DNA of 64,000 bases from Mesobacillus foraminis (GTDB lineage: Bacteria; Bacillota; Bacilli; Bacillales; Cytobacillaceae), in NCBI RefSeq assembly GCF_004340465.1, contig NZ_SLVV01000008.1:89099-153098 (forward strand). The letters are read 5' to 3'. Positions 52,605-63,223 of the stretch are shown in pieces (within the stretch, counting starts at the first letter, position 1; every line of letters starts with the position of its first letter). The position numbers were made by a program, and so were the translations under genes. A model generated the notes under the pieces. The model saw only the letters and a program-made list of their open reading frames with translations, ran no database searches and was not told where the DNA came from.

Positions 52605-53735
52605 GTGAATCTGGAGTTTACAGAAGAACAGAAGATGATGGCGAAAATGGTCCGGAGCTTTGCGGAAAAGGAAGTCGCTCCCTTTATAGAAAGGATGGAG
52701 GCTGGCGAGTTTCCCAGAGAAATCGTCAGTAAGATGGGCGAGCTGGGCCTGATGGGCATTCCGATTCCGGAAAAATACGGCGGAGCCGGGATGGATTTTA
52801 CCTCCTATATAATGGCCATACATGAGCTTTCAAAAGTGAGTGCAGCGGTCGGCGTGATTCTCTCCGTCCATACCTCGGTGGGAACGAACCCCATCCTTTA
52901 TTTCGGTACTGAGCAGCAGAAGCAAAAATACATTCCCAGGCTGGCTTCCGGTGAATGCCTTGGGGCCTTTTGCCTGACCGAGCCAAGTTCCGGGTCGGAC
53001 GCAGCCAGCCTGAAAACGAAAGGTGTCAAGCAAGGCGGACATTATCTGCTGAATGGCACCAAGGCTTTCATCACGAATGGCGGAGAAGCAGATATCTATA
53101 TCGTTTTTGCTTCAACCAATCCGGGGGCGGGGGCGAGAGGGATTTCCGCTTTTATTGTTGAAAAGAATACACCGGGACTCATCATCGGGAAGGATGAGCA
53201 TAAAATGGGCCTTCATGGTTCAAGAACCGTGCAGCTTACTTTTGAAGACATGAAGGTTCCCGAAGAAAATCTCTTGGGGGAAGAAGGAAAGGGCTTTACA
53301 GTGGCCATGGCCAATCTGGAGGCTGGGCGAATCGGCATTGCTGCCCAGGCACTGGGAATTGCTGAAGCTGCCATGGAAGCGGCTTCCCGGTATGCAAAGG
53401 AGCGGCACCAGTTTGGCAGGCCTATCGCAGCCCAGCAGGGAGTAGGCTTTAAGCTGGCCGATATGGCCACGGCGGTGGAAGCGGCAAAGCTCCTGGTCTA
53501 TCAGGCGGCTGACCTGAGAGGAAGGGGTCAAAAGTGCACCAAAGAGGCGGCCATGGCCAAATTATTCGCATCCAGGACGGCGGTAGAAACGGCCATTGAG
53601 GCTGTCCAGGTGTATGGCGGCTATGGCTATACAAAGGAATATCCAGTTGAGCGGTACTTCCGCGATGCCAAAGTAACCGAAATTTATGAGGGAACCAGCG
53701 AGATTCAGCGGATCGTCATTTCCAAACAGCTGTAG
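52605..53735 (+). CDS. Acyl-CoA dehydrogenase (short-chain/butyryl type)
   Basis: The 376-residue FAD enzyme introduces the 2,3 double bond of acyl-CoA. It has the ACAD three-domain fold with AFCLTEPSSGSDA and F-I-T-N-G-G-E-A-D-I-Y in the FAD site. Q-V-Y-G-G-Y-G-Y-T-K-E-Y-P-V-E-R comes next, and the catalytic glutamate of I-Y-E-G-T-S-E-I-Q lies near the C-terminus. The start is GTG at 52605 behind GGGAGGCG. It is homologous to the next gene, a paralogous pair. The chain-length preference is not readable, but MmgC-like enzymes act on short chains. Confidence 0.93.
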   Translation: MNLEFTEEQKMMAKMVRSFAEKEVAPFIERMEAGEFPREIVSKMGELGLMGIPIPEKYGGAGMDFTSYIMAIHELSKVSAAVGVILSVHTSVGTNPILYFGTEQQKQKYIPRLASGECLGAFCLTEPSSGSDAASLKTKGVKQGGHYLLNGTKAFITNGGEADIYIVFASTNPGAGARGISAFIVEKNTPGLIIGKDEHKMGLHGSRTVQLTFEDMKVPEENLLGEEGKGFTVAMANLEAGRIGIAAQALGIAEAAMEAASRYAKERHQFGRPIAAQQGVGFKLADMATAVEAAKLLVYQAADLRGRGQKCTKEAAMAKLFASRTAVETAIEAVQVYGGYGYTKEYPVERYFRDAKVTEIYEGTSEIQRIVISKQL

Positions 53736-53785
53736 CAGGACGACTCTCTTTTATAAAAGATCAGTAGTTGAATGGAGGAAAACCT

Positions 53786-54925
53786 ATGAATTTCCGATTA
53801 TCCGAAGAGCATGAAATGATCCGGAAGATGGTTCGGGATTTTGCGAGGAACGAAGTGGCGCCGTCTGCAGCGGAGCGGGACGAAAACGAAGAGTTCGACA
53901 GGGGCATTTTTAAAAAGATGGCTGGGCTGGGCCTTACCGGGATTCCATGGCCGGAGGAGTATGGCGGGATTGGCAGTGATTATCTTGCCTACTGTATCGC
54001 AGTAGAAGAGCTGTCCCGTGTCTGTGCTTCGACCGGCGTTACTCTTTCTGCGCATACCTCGCTGGCGGGCTGGCCGATTTACAAGTTCGGCAGTGAAGAA
54101 CAGAAACAGAAGTATTTAAAGCCGATGGCACTGGGAGAAAAAATTGGTGCCTACGGGCTGACGGAGCCGGGCAGCGGTTCGGATGCCGGCGGAATGAAGA
54201 CGACGGCCAGGCTTGAGGGAGATCATTATGTGCTGAACGGCTCGAAGATTTTTATTACGAATGGCGGAGTGGCACACATCTATATCGTGTTTGCGCTGAC
54301 GGACCCGGCAAATCGGCATAAAGGGACAACAGCCTTCATTATAGAAGCCGATTTTCCTGGCTTTTCCGTGGGCAAGAAGGAAAAGAAGCTCGGCATCCGG
54401 TCTTCGCCAACAACTGAAATCATTTTTGAGGATTGCCAGGTACCGAAGGAAAATGTCCTTGGCCAGGAAGGGGAAGGCTTTAAAATTGCCATGATGACCC
54501 TTGATGGAGGCCGCAACGGGATCGCCGCCCAGGCAGTCGGGATCGCCCAGGGAGCCCTGGATGCTGCGGTTGAGTATGCAAAGGGGCGCCACCAGTTTGG
54601 CAAGCCGATTGCGGCACAGCAGGGGGTTGGTTTTAAACTGGCCGATATGGCTACACAGATCGAAGCTTCAAGACTATTAACCTATCAGGCAGCCTGGCTG
54701 GAGTCGGAAGGTCTTCCTTATGGAAAAGAATCCGCGATGTCAAAGCTTATGGCAGGGGATACAGCCATGAAAGTCACGACGGACGCTGTCCAGATTTTCG
54801 GAGGCTACGGCTATACAAAGGACTATCCTGTCGAACGGTTTATGCGGGATGCCAAGATAACGCAAATATATGAAGGAACACAGGAAATCCAGCGCCTCGT
54901 TATTTCAAGGATGCTGACAAAATAG
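53786..54925 (+). CDS. Acyl-CoA dehydrogenase (second paralogue)
   Basis: This is a 379-residue ACAD close to its upstream neighbour. Motifs seen are [39 protein letters not shown] and the glutamate in I-Y-E-G-T-Q-E-I-Q. The ATG at 53786 follows GGAGGAAAACC; the longer frame from 53768 includes that site. It resembles AcdA of B. subtilis, which stands at this locus. With icmF nearby, a branched short-chain substrate such as isobutyryl- or 2-methylbutyryl-CoA is possible. That is inference. Confidence 0.92.
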   Translation: MNFRLSEEHEMIRKMVRDFARNEVAPSAAERDENEEFDRGIFKKMAGLGLTGIPWPEEYGGIGSDYLAYCIAVEELSRVCASTGVTLSAHTSLAGWPIYKFGSEEQKQKYLKPMALGEKIGAYGLTEPGSGSDAGGMKTTARLEGDHYVLNGSKIFITNGGVAHIYIVFALTDPANRHKGTTAFIIEADFPGFSVGKKEKKLGIRSSPTTEIIFEDCQVPKENVLGQEGEGFKIAMMTLDGGRNGIAAQAVGIAQGALDAAVEYAKGRHQFGKPIAAQQGVGFKLADMATQIEASRLLTYQAAWLESEGLPYGKESAMSKLMAGDTAMKVTTDAVQIFGGYGYTKDYPVERFMRDAKITQIYEGTQEIQRLVISRMLTK

Positions 54926-54943
54926 TTTTTTAAAGGAGGAGCT

Positions 54944-55597
54944 ATGAAAAGGCGTGAGGTTCAGGCTTCGGTAAAAGACGAAAAGCTGGTGGTAAAGAGG
55001 CGGGAGCAAATGATCAAAGGTGCCGTGGCCCTTTTCAAGCAAAAAGGATTCCACCGGACAACGACAAGGGAGATCGCCCGGGCGTCAGGTTTCTCCATTG
55101 GAACGCTGTATGAGTACATCCGCAAGAAGGAAGATATTTTATACCTTGTAGTGGATCATATGTATGACCAAATCCGGGAAAGGCTTGAAAAGGATCTTGA
55201 GCTGCATAAGGGCACACTTGAGAGCCTCAAGCTCAGCATTGCCTATTATTTTCGGGAAATGGCCGAAATGCAGGAGGAAGTCCTGGTCATGTACCAGGAA
55301 GCCAAATCTCTCAGTAAGGATGCCCTTCCCTATGTGCTGAATAAAGAGATTGCCATGGTAGGGATGTTCGAAGAAGTCATTCGGAACTGTGTAAGAAACG
55401 GCGAGCTGGATTTGAACGAAAAGCAGATCAAGCTGGCTGCCCACAATCTTTTTGTTCAGGGCCAGATGTGGGGGTTCCGCCGCTGGGCCTTACAGAAGGC
55501 CTATACACTCGACGAGTATATTGAATCGCAGATCGAGCTGCTTTTCCAGGGAATGCAGGGGGCAAGGACGAAACAGGAAACAGGGGGAGAAAGATGA
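54944..55597 (+). CDS. TetR/AcrR-family transcriptional regulator
   Basis: The 217-residue repressor has an N-terminal TetR helix-turn-helix (about residues 25-72: [20 protein letters not shown], then S-I-G-T-L-Y-E-Y-I). An all-helical ligand domain follows, related to FadR/PsrA-like sensors of acyl-CoA. AAAGGAGGAGC precedes the ATG. It sits inside the acyl-CoA operon and overlaps icmF by 4 bases. It probably controls this operon through the palindromes at 50391 and perhaps 48001, released by an acyl-CoA. Ligand and targets are inferred. Confidence 0.9.
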   Translation: MKRREVQASVKDEKLVVKRREQMIKGAVALFKQKGFHRTTTREIARASGFSIGTLYEYIRKKEDILYLVVDHMYDQIRERLEKDLELHKGTLESLKLSIAYYFREMAEMQEEVLVMYQEAKSLSKDALPYVLNKEIAMVGMFEEVIRNCVRNGELDLNEKQIKLAAHNLFVQGQMWGFRRWALQKAYTLDEYIESQIELLFQGMQGARTKQETGGER

Positions 55598-58500
55598 GCA
55601 GAGGAGAAACGTATCATCCGAAGAACCATATTCGTTTTGTAACGGCGTCCAGCTTGTTTGACGGCCATGATGCTTCCATTAATATCATGAGGCGCATCCT
55701 TCAGGCCAACGGAGTGGAAGTCATTCACCTTGGCCATAACCGCTCAGTTGAAGAAGTAGTAAATGCTTCTATCCAGGAGGATGTGCAGGGGATTGCGATT
55801 TCCTCCTATCAGGGCGGGCATGTCGAGTATTTTAAGTACATGCATGACCTTCTTCAGGAAAGGGGTGCGTCGAACATCCGCATCTATGGGGGCGGAGGCG
55901 GGGTCATTCTCCCGAAGGAAATGAAAGAGCTGCATGAATATGGAATTGCGCGCATTTTCTCGCCTGAGGACGGCAGGCTCCTGGGTTTGGAGGGGATGAT
56001 TCTCCAGATGATCAAGGAATGTGATTTCCCGACGGTTTCGGGCGGGGCAGCTGAGGAGATCGAGAAGCTTCCTTCTGGGGATGTTTCGGCTGTGGCAAAG
56101 CTGATCACTGTAGCCGAGCAGCATGCCGGGGCAGGGAGCGAAGCGGCAGCTGCGGCTGAATCCTTACTTGAAAAGGTTAAATCGATGGGCCGGACTGTAC
56201 CGGTAGTGGGAATCACGGGAACAGGCGGGGCAGGGAAAAGCTCCCTTACCGATGAACTAATCAGGAGATTCATCAATGAAATTCCTAAAAAGCGGGTAGC
56301 CATCCTGTCGGTGGATCCAACGAAACAAAAAACCGGAGGAGCCCTGCTTGGAGACAGGATCCGCATGAATGCGATTTTTTCACCCCGCATTTATATGCGC
56401 AGTCTGGCAACCCGCAAGGCGAGGTCGGAGCTCAGCCTCGCAATCCAGGATGCGATTTCTGTCGCCAAGGCAGAGGGGTTCGATCTCGTCATCGTGGAGA
56501 CGAGTGGAATCGGCCAGGGAGATGCTGCGATCACAGAAGTCTGCGACGTCTCGGTTTATGTAATGACCAGTGAGTTCGGAGCGCCTTCCCAGCTTGAGAA
56601 AATTGATATGCTCGATTTTGCCGACCTGATTGTCATTAATAAATTTGAACGGAAGGGATCGGAGGATGCGCGTCGCCAGGTCCAGAAGCAGTACCAGCGC
56701 AGCCATCTTCTTTTTGACAGGGAGCTGGAAGAAATGCCTGTTTACGGGACTATTGCCAGCCAGTTCAATGATCCCGGCACGAACGCCTTGTTTGCTGCCC
56801 TCATCGATGCAGTAAATAAAAAGGCCGGCACGGACTGGAAGACAAGCTTTTCAACGGATGCCAAGGTAGAAAAACAGAATATCATCATTCCGAATGACCG
56901 GCGCTATTATTTGCGGGAAATAACGGAAACGGTGCGGAACTATCATAAGCATGCACAAGAGCAGGCGGATTTGGCCAGGAGGTTATTTCAGCTTGAAGGA
57001 AGCATTGAAGTGATAAGGGAACGGGATGGCTCGGGTGAGGTCATTGCCTCGCTTGAAGAATTGAAAGCCGATGTGGTCAAAAAGCTGACCCCTGAATCGA
57101 GAGGTATTATAGAAGGGTGGGAGGCCCAGAAGGAAAGGTATGGCGCCGACCGTTTTGTGGCCAAAATCCGCGGCCGGGAAATTGTGACCGAGCTGAAATC
57201 AACAAGCCTTTCGGGGCTTTCCATCCCAAAGGTCAGCCTGCCCCGTTATAAGGACTACGGAGAAATTCTGCGCTGGGTCTATCTGGAAAATGTACCTGGC
57301 TCCTTCCCTTATACCGCCGGAGTTTTTCCGTTCAAACGGGAAGGGGAGGACCCGAAGCGGCAGTTTGCCGGAGAGGGAACGCCGGAAAGGACCAATCGCC
57401 GGTTTCATTATCTGTCCAAGGATGATGATGCCAAGCGTTTGAGCACAGCCTTTGATTCTGTCACGCTGTATGGGGAAGACCCGGACTACCGCCCCGACAT
57501 ATATGGAAAGGTCGGCGAAAGCGGAGTCAGCGTCTGCACACTTGACGATATGAAGAAGCTTTATGCCGGCTTCGACCTCTGTCATCCGTCGACTTCGGTT
57601 TCCATGACGATCAACGGCCCGGCGCCAATCCTCCTTGCAATGTTCATGAACACGGCTATTGCGCAGCAGGTAGAAAAAAAAGAAGCAGAGCTTGGCCGCA
57701 GCCTGACGGAGGAGGAGTTCGGAGAGGTGAGGTCACAAACCTTAATGTCGGTCCGCGGCACCGTCCAGGCCGATATTTTAAAAGAAGACCAGGGCCAGAA
57801 CACCTGCATCTTCTCAACAGAATTTGCCCTTAGGATGATGGGGGATATACAGCAGTACTTTATCGATGAGAAAATCCGCAATTATTATTCTGTATCCATC
57901 TCGGGCTACCATATCGCCGAGGCGGGGGCCAATCCGATCTCACAGCTGGCTTTCACCCTTTCAAACGGCTTCACCTATGTGGAGTATTATTTGAGCCGCG
58001 GCATGAAGATTGATGACTTTGCACCTAACCTGAGCTTTTTCTTCTCCAATGGGCTTGATCCGGAATATACAGTTATCGGCCGGGTGGCCCGCCGAATCTG
58101 GGCGGCAACAATGAAAAACAAGTATAGCGCCAATGAACGGAGCCAGAAGCTGAAATATCATATCCAGACATCGGGGCGGTCCCTGCATGCCCAGGAAATC
58201 GATTTTAACGACATCCGGACGACTCTCCAGGCTTTGATGGCGCTTCATGACAATTGTAATTCGCTCCATACAAATGCCTATGATGAAGCGATCACAACGC
58301 CGACAGAGGAATCCGTGCGCAGGGCGATGGCCATCCAGATGATCATTACCAAGGAGCATGGCTTGACAAAGAATGAGAATCCGCTCCAGGGCTCTTTTAT
58401 CATTGAAGAGCTGACGGATCTTGTTGAGGAAGCCGTTCTCCAGGAATTTGAGCGGATCAATGACCGGGGCGGGGTACTCGGGGCAATGGAGACTCAGTAC

Positions 58501-58860
58501 CAGCGGGGGAAAATCCAGGATGAATCCATGTACTATGAAATGAAGAAGCATACTGGCGAACTCCCGATCATCGGGGTGAACACCTATTTGAATCCAAATC
58601 CGCCATCTGAGGAAGAGATCGATAATATGGAAATTGCCCGGGCTTCCAAAGAGGAAAAGGTAACACAAATTGCTAATCTGGAGGCTTTTAAGGAACGGAA
58701 TAAGGGACAGAGCGAGGAGGCTTTGGCAGCGTTGAAGCAAACGGCCGTCAGCGGGGGGAATATTTTTGCACAGCTGATGAATACCGTAAAATATGCAAGC
58801 CTTGGCCAGATTACGAAAGCCCTTTACGAGGTGGGCGGCCAGTACAGGCGGAATATGTAA
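55594..58860 (+). CDS. icmF: Fused isobutyryl-CoA mutase IcmF
   Basis: IcmF interconverts isobutyryl-CoA and n-butyryl-CoA with adenosylcobalamin. The 1088-residue protein joins three modules. The B12-binding domain is at the N-terminus (D-G-H-D near residue 23, with the cobalt-ligand histidine). A MeaB/MeaI-type GTPase chaperone carries a P-loop G-T-G-G-A-G-K-S-S from about residue 209. The substrate-binding TIM-barrel mutase domain runs from about 540 to the end. The start overlaps the TetR gene stop as ATGA. The gene joins branched-chain acyl-CoA breakdown to the beta-oxidation enzymes upstream. The family also includes pivalyl-CoA mutase activity. Confidence 0.95.
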   Translation: MSRGETYHPKNHIRFVTASSLFDGHDASINIMRRILQANGVEVIHLGHNRSVEEVVNASIQEDVQGIAISSYQGGHVEYFKYMHDLLQERGASNIRIYGGGGGVILPKEMKELHEYGIARIFSPEDGRLLGLEGMILQMIKECDFPTVSGGAAEEIEKLPSGDVSAVAKLITVAEQHAGAGSEAAAAAESLLEKVKSMGRTVPVVGITGTGGAGKSSLTDELIRRFINEIPKKRVAILSVDPTKQKTGGALLGDRIRMNAIFSPRIYMRSLATRKARSELSLAIQDAISVAKAEGFDLVIVETSGIGQGDAAITEVCDVSVYVMTSEFGAPSQLEKIDMLDFADLIVINKFERKGSEDARRQVQKQYQRSHLLFDRELEEMPVYGTIASQFNDPGTNALFAALIDAVNKKAGTDWKTSFSTDAKVEKQNIIIPNDRRYYLREITETVRNYHKHAQEQADLARRLFQLEGSIEVIRERDGSGEVIASLEELKADVVKKLTPESRGIIEGWEAQKERYGADRFVAKIRGREIVTELKSTSLSGLSIPKVSLPRYKDYGEILRWVYLENVPGSFPYTAGVFPFKREGEDPKRQFAGEGTPERTNRRFHYLSKDDDAKRLSTAFDSVTLYGEDPDYRPDIYGKVGESGVSVCTLDDMKKLYAGFDLCHPSTSVSMTINGPAPILLAMFMNTAIAQQVEKKEAELGRSLTEEEFGEVRSQTLMSVRGTVQADILKEDQGQNTCIFSTEFALRMMGDIQQYFIDEKIRNYYSVSISGYHIAEAGANPISQLAFTLSNGFTYVEYYLSRGMKIDDFAPNLSFFFSNGLDPEYTVIGRVARRIWAATMKNKYSANERSQKLKYHIQTSGRSLHAQEIDFNDIRTTLQALMALHDNCNSLHTNAYDEAITTPTEESVRRAMAIQMIITKEHGLTKNENPLQGSFIIEELTDLVEEAVLQEFERINDRGGVLGAMETQYQRGKIQDESMYYEMKKHTGELPIIGVNTYLNPNPPSEEEIDNMEIARASKEEKVTQIANLEAFKERNKGQSEEALAALKQTAVSGGNIFAQLMNTVKYASLGQITKALYEVGGQYRRNM

Positions 58861-58919
58861 AGAAAAGCTTCAGTTCAAGGGAATTATAATGAGGCAAACC
58901 AGACTTTAAAACAAGAAAG

Positions 58920-58948
58920 TGGCTTGTGGAGGACCACAGGCCATTTTT
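58920..58948 (+). terminator. Rho-independent terminator of the icmF operon
   Basis: TGGCTTGTGG (58920-58929) pairs over ten positions, one wobble, with CCACAGGCCA (58934-58943), then TTTTT. Confidence 0.85.
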
Positions 58949-59081
58949 AGTTGATGAACAAGGAAAAATAGAGCCCCTAAAAGTCGAATCTGGCTGAAAC
59001 TTTTGGCTATACAAGTATTAATAATCATATATAATCAAACTATATACATAGTTCTTGAATCCCGGCGGGAAGTGACTTAAT

Positions 59082-59300
59082 ATGAGACTTTTTATGACCA
59101 TAGCGGGTGCGACCGGTTTGCTTGCCATCCTGTATTTTTTGTATGAGCTGCAGCTCGGGGCGATTTCATTTTTTATTTTATCAATCTTTTTCTTTAGTCT
59201 TGCATTTTTACAGATTTCTAAAAAGGATATTAAGGATGGCAAAAAAGGGTATCTAAAGAGTGCGCTGGTGAAAAAACGCAGGAACAATAGATTAAGCTAG
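59082..59300 (+). CDS. Small two-helix membrane protein, unknown
   Basis: This 72-residue protein has two hydrophobic helices (about residues 4-20 and 24-48) and a lysine/arginine-rich cytoplasmic tail. GGGAAGTGA lies 6 bases before the ATG and the terminators around it leave it as its own unit, so I regard it as real. I do not recognise a family. It sits between icmF and rpoE, where B. subtilis also carries small unassigned genes. Nothing in the sequence points to a function. Confidence 0.7.
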   Translation: MRLFMTIAGATGLLAILYFLYELQLGAISFFILSIFFFSLAFLQISKKDIKDGKKGYLKSALVKKRRNNRLS

Positions 59301-59412
59301 CATAAACAGGTTTAAATTGTTTATAATGAAGAATATGCCTTTTGGAGGTTTTTCCAATATTTTGGATTTAAGGCTCTCTTTGGAGCGTGAATAGAGAAAG
59401 GAAGTGCAAGTG

Positions 59413-59982
59413 TTGAGCTTAGACCAATATTCAAAGGAACAGCTTCAGGAAATGTCTTTGATTGAAGTTGCATATGTTTTGCTGAAGGAAACGAAACAGC
59501 CCTATTCCTTTAAGGACCTAATGGCAGAATTGACCAGACTGCTTAATCTCGATAAAGCAGAAGCGGATGAAAAAATGGTGCAATTTTATACGGATATAAA
59601 TCTTGATGGCCGTTTTCTTGGCCTTGGGGATAATCGCTGGGGCCTTCGCGTATGGTATCCGGTTGACCAGGCTGAAGAAGATACCATCACACCTGTGAAG
59701 CCTCGCAAGAAAAAAGCTAAAAAGGCCGTTGAGGATGATGACCTCGAGGACTTCGATGAAATCGAAGAAGAAGAACTGGAATATGATGACCTCGACGATT
59801 TCGATGACGATGATGATGATTTGATTGAAGACGACGATCTTGATGATGATCTTGATGAGGATGATGACGATCTCATTGAGGATAATGATCTGATTGACGA
59901 TGAAGAGGAAGAACTTGAGCTGGATGAAGAAGAGCTCGAGGACGAAGACGAGGTTGACGATGACCTCGAAGAAGACCGTTAA
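59413..59982 (+). CDS. rpoE: DNA-directed RNA polymerase subunit delta
   Basis: The delta subunit speeds polymerase recycling and sets sensitivity to initiating nucleotide levels in Firmicutes. The 189-residue protein has an N-terminal HARE-HTH domain (to about residue 85, with D-G-R-F-L-G-L-G-D-N-R-W-G-L-R). A basic patch (R-K-K-K-A-K-K-A) follows, then about 85 residues almost entirely Asp/Glu and unstructured. TTG at 59413 is the best start: it aligns with the B. subtilis N-terminus (M-S-L-D-Q-Y) and AAAGGAAG lies 7 bases before it. GTG codons at 59404 and 59410 are less likely. Confidence 0.95.
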   Translation: MSLDQYSKEQLQEMSLIEVAYVLLKETKQPYSFKDLMAELTRLLNLDKAEADEKMVQFYTDINLDGRFLGLGDNRWGLRVWYPVDQAEEDTITPVKPRKKKAKKAVEDDDLEDFDEIEEEELEYDDLDDFDDDDDDLIEDDDLDDDLDEDDDDLIEDNDLIDDEEEELELDEEELEDEDEVDDDLEEDR

Positions 59983-59988
59983 TTGTGC

Positions 59989-60025
59989 TTGACTTTTAGG
60001 AACCGCGATTGTAGAATCGTTTTTG
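59989..60025 (+). promoter_or_regulatory. pyrG promoter with GGGC initiation site for reiterative transcription
   Basis: TTGACT (59989-59994) and TAGAAT (60012-60017) have an ideal 17-base spacer. Seven bases after the -10 comes GGGCTCC starting at 60025. B. subtilis pyrG starts at the same GGGC, and at low CTP the polymerase adds extra G residues there. The promoter begins 7 bases behind the rpoE stop. Confidence 0.88.
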
Positions 60026-60063
60026 GGCTCCTTAAAAGAGGAACGAACTGATATTTAGCGCTG

Positions 60064-60097
60064 AAACGCTCCCTTACTATGTATGTGGGGCGTTTTT
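60064..60097 (+). terminator. pyrG leader attenuator hairpin
   Basis: AACGCTCC pairs with GGGGCGTT (one wobble) and seven T follow, about 40-75 bases into the leader. The left arm carries CTCCCTT, which can pair with a poly-G 5' end made at low CTP. That would prevent the terminator, as shown for B. subtilis. Confidence 0.85.
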
Positions 60098-60160
60098 TTA
60101 TGTTTTTGGGGATACTATTTTCAAAATGAAATCAGCGAAAATGGTACATACTGTTTGTAA

Positions 60161-61780
<1,620 letters not shown>

Positions 61781-61784
61781 AACG

Positions 61785-61820
61785 AAAAAGCGGAGGCCCG
61801 GAATAAGGGCTCCGCTTTTT
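61785..61820. terminator. Bidirectional terminator between pyrG and ywjG
   Basis: AAAAAGCGGAGGCCC (61785-61799) and GGGCTCCGCTTTTT (61807-61820) form a long stem with one bulged base. T runs lie on both strands between the convergent genes. Confidence 0.9.
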
Positions 61821-61821
61821 A

Positions 61822-62349
61822 TCATTCATCATACTCTGAAAGAATTTCGTCCAGTGTGAATTTAATGCCATAATATAAAAATAAGGCAGCCATTGAAGTC
61901 GGCAGGCCAATTCGTCCGCCGGTCTCGCTCGGCAGCATTCCCTTTGCAAGCTTTAAGTCAATATGTACATCGGCCAGTGACTCCAGCCCGCTGCTGTCAT
62001 CCTGCACCGTGGAAAAACCGATAAAGGGTATCCCTTTTTCAGCAAGGTTCTGTGCGATTGCGACAGCTTCTGGATCGTTCGAGTGCCGGGTGGCAATCAG
62101 AACGCGGTCTGCAGCGGTCACCGCCTCGGCCTGGTCGGCAGTCAAGACGGCAGCATGCTTCATAGGTTCTGCACCGAAGACGGCCTCGAGGGGGATTGCG
62201 CCCATTTCTGCGGCACCAAATACATAGATCGTTCCATGACCTGCAGCAGCCTGGGCTAAAAGTCTGGCACCGTCCTCAATGGCAAAGTCCTCGTGCTCCT
62301 GCAGCCGTTTGAACAGTCCGCTTAGCTGGGTTGAAAACATTTTTAACAT
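61822..62349 (-). CDS. ywjG: DUF2529 protein YwjG, SIS-like
   Basis: The 175-residue cytoplasmic protein of the DUF2529 family has a sugar-isomerase-like (SIS) alpha/beta fold with I-Y-V-F-G-A-A-E-M-G and S-N-D-P-E-A-V-A-I-A-Q. The start at 62349 (M-L-K-M-F-S) is chosen because GGAGGCG lies 8 bases before it; the frame can begin 15 bases earlier at a TTG. It stands divergent from spo0F and convergent with pyrG, the same arrangement as in B. subtilis. No biochemical role is known to me. Confidence 0.87.
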   Translation of the reverse strand: MLKMFSTQLSGLFKRLQEHEDFAIEDGARLLAQAAAGHGTIYVFGAAEMGAIPLEAVFGAEPMKHAAVLTADQAEAVTAADRVLIATRHSNDPEAVAIAQNLAEKGIPFIGFSTVQDDSSGLESLADVHIDLKLAKGMLPSETGGRIGLPTSMAALFLYYGIKFTLDEILSEYDE

Positions 62350-62431
62350 ATCCATCGCCTCCAAGATGATTATAATGGAGTGAAGAGAGAAGGTAAAATT
62401 TCCAGAAAAAAAAGATTAGGCTGCGAAGTTT

Positions 62432-62458
62432 GAAGGAATTCCGGGAAAAAAAGCGAAA
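62432..62458 (+). promoter_or_regulatory. Candidate SigH promoter of spo0F
   Basis: GAAGGAATT (62432-62440) and AGCGAAA (62452-62458) match the SigH -35 (RnAGGAWWW) and -10 (RnnGAAW) patterns with an 11-base spacer. spo0F is known to use a SigH promoter in B. subtilis. I saw no clear Spo0A box nearby. Confidence 0.7.
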
Positions 62459-62521
62459 ATAATACATAAGAACAGAAAAATCAAGTTTGGGATCTATTTT
62501 TTTACTAGAGGGGGAAGCGGC

Positions 62522-62890
62522 ATGAAAGAAAAAATATTGATTGTAGATGACCAGTTTGGCATTCGCATCTTACTGAACGAAGTGCTGCAAAAAGAGGGGT
62601 ATGAAACATTTCAGGCGGCAAATGGCGTCCAGGCACTGGATATTGTAAAGAAACACTCGCCTGATCTTGTGCTGCTTGATATGAAGATTCCAGGCATGGA
62701 TGGCATTGAGATCTTAAAAAGAATGAAGGTCATCGAGGAAGATATCCGGGTGATCATCATGACGGCCTATGGTGAGCTGGATATGATCCAGGAGGCAATG
62801 AATCTGGGAGCGCTGACTCATTTTGCCAAACCGTTTGACATAGACGATATCAGGAGCGCAGTGAAGAAATATTTAAAGGTAGTTTCCTGA
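62522..62890 (+). CDS. spo0F: Sporulation phosphorelay response regulator Spo0F
   Basis: Spo0F takes phosphate from the sporulation kinases and passes it to Spo0B. The 122-residue protein is a single receiver domain with the acid pair Asp9/Asp10 and the phospho-acceptor Asp53 in [12 protein letters not shown]. It also has the Thr/Ala switch M-T-A-Y-G and the Lys of F-A-K-P-F-D. There is no output domain. GAGGGGGAAGC precedes the ATG. It is near-identical to B. subtilis Spo0F as recalled, and sits next to fbaA as there. Confidence 0.97.
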   Translation: MKEKILIVDDQFGIRILLNEVLQKEGYETFQAANGVQALDIVKKHSPDLVLLDMKIPGMDGIEILKRMKVIEEDIRVIIMTAYGELDMIQEAMNLGALTHFAKPFDIDDIRSAVKKYLKVVS

Positions 62891-62906
62891 TTACATAGTA
62901 AAAGAT

Positions 62907-62934
62907 CCGCTCATGGAAAATGGGCGGCTTTTTT
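62907..62934 (+). terminator. Rho-independent terminator of spo0F
   Basis: CCGCTCAT (62907-62914) pairs with ATGGGCGG (62920-62927), one wobble, followed by CTTTTTT. Confidence 0.87.
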
Positions 62935-63118
62935 GAGTATGGATAACCGGTGAGAGAAATGGAACCACCAAAATATAAGCCGAGCAGGATCTGAAAAAAA
63001 TGACAGCGTTTGCTTTGTGGCGACAATATGAAAGATGCAAAAACCTGGCTAGAACAATAGCAATTCACAGGATGTTTTGGTATGATAACAAAGTGAATTC
63101 CACAAGATCCCTGTCGTT

Positions 63119-63146
63119 TTGACAAAAGCTCTGCCGGGTACATAAT
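63119..63146 (+). promoter_or_regulatory. Candidate SigA promoter of fbaA
   Basis: A consensus TTGACA (63119-63124) is followed after 16 bases by CATAAT (63141-63146). The start would lie about 70 bases before the fbaA ATG. Confidence 0.7.
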
Positions 63147-63223
63147 CAGCAGTGGAAAGGGTAAACCTTTTAATGGCAGTGCAGTCAAAACGGTAAGATG
63201 ATCTTAACGAAGGAGGAAAAGCA

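Noticed and set aside
59586-59876. Serine-rich minus-strand frame of 96 codons
   Set aside because: It is the antisense of the Asp/Glu-rich tail of rpoE, where GAT/GAA codons read as serine codons on the other strand.
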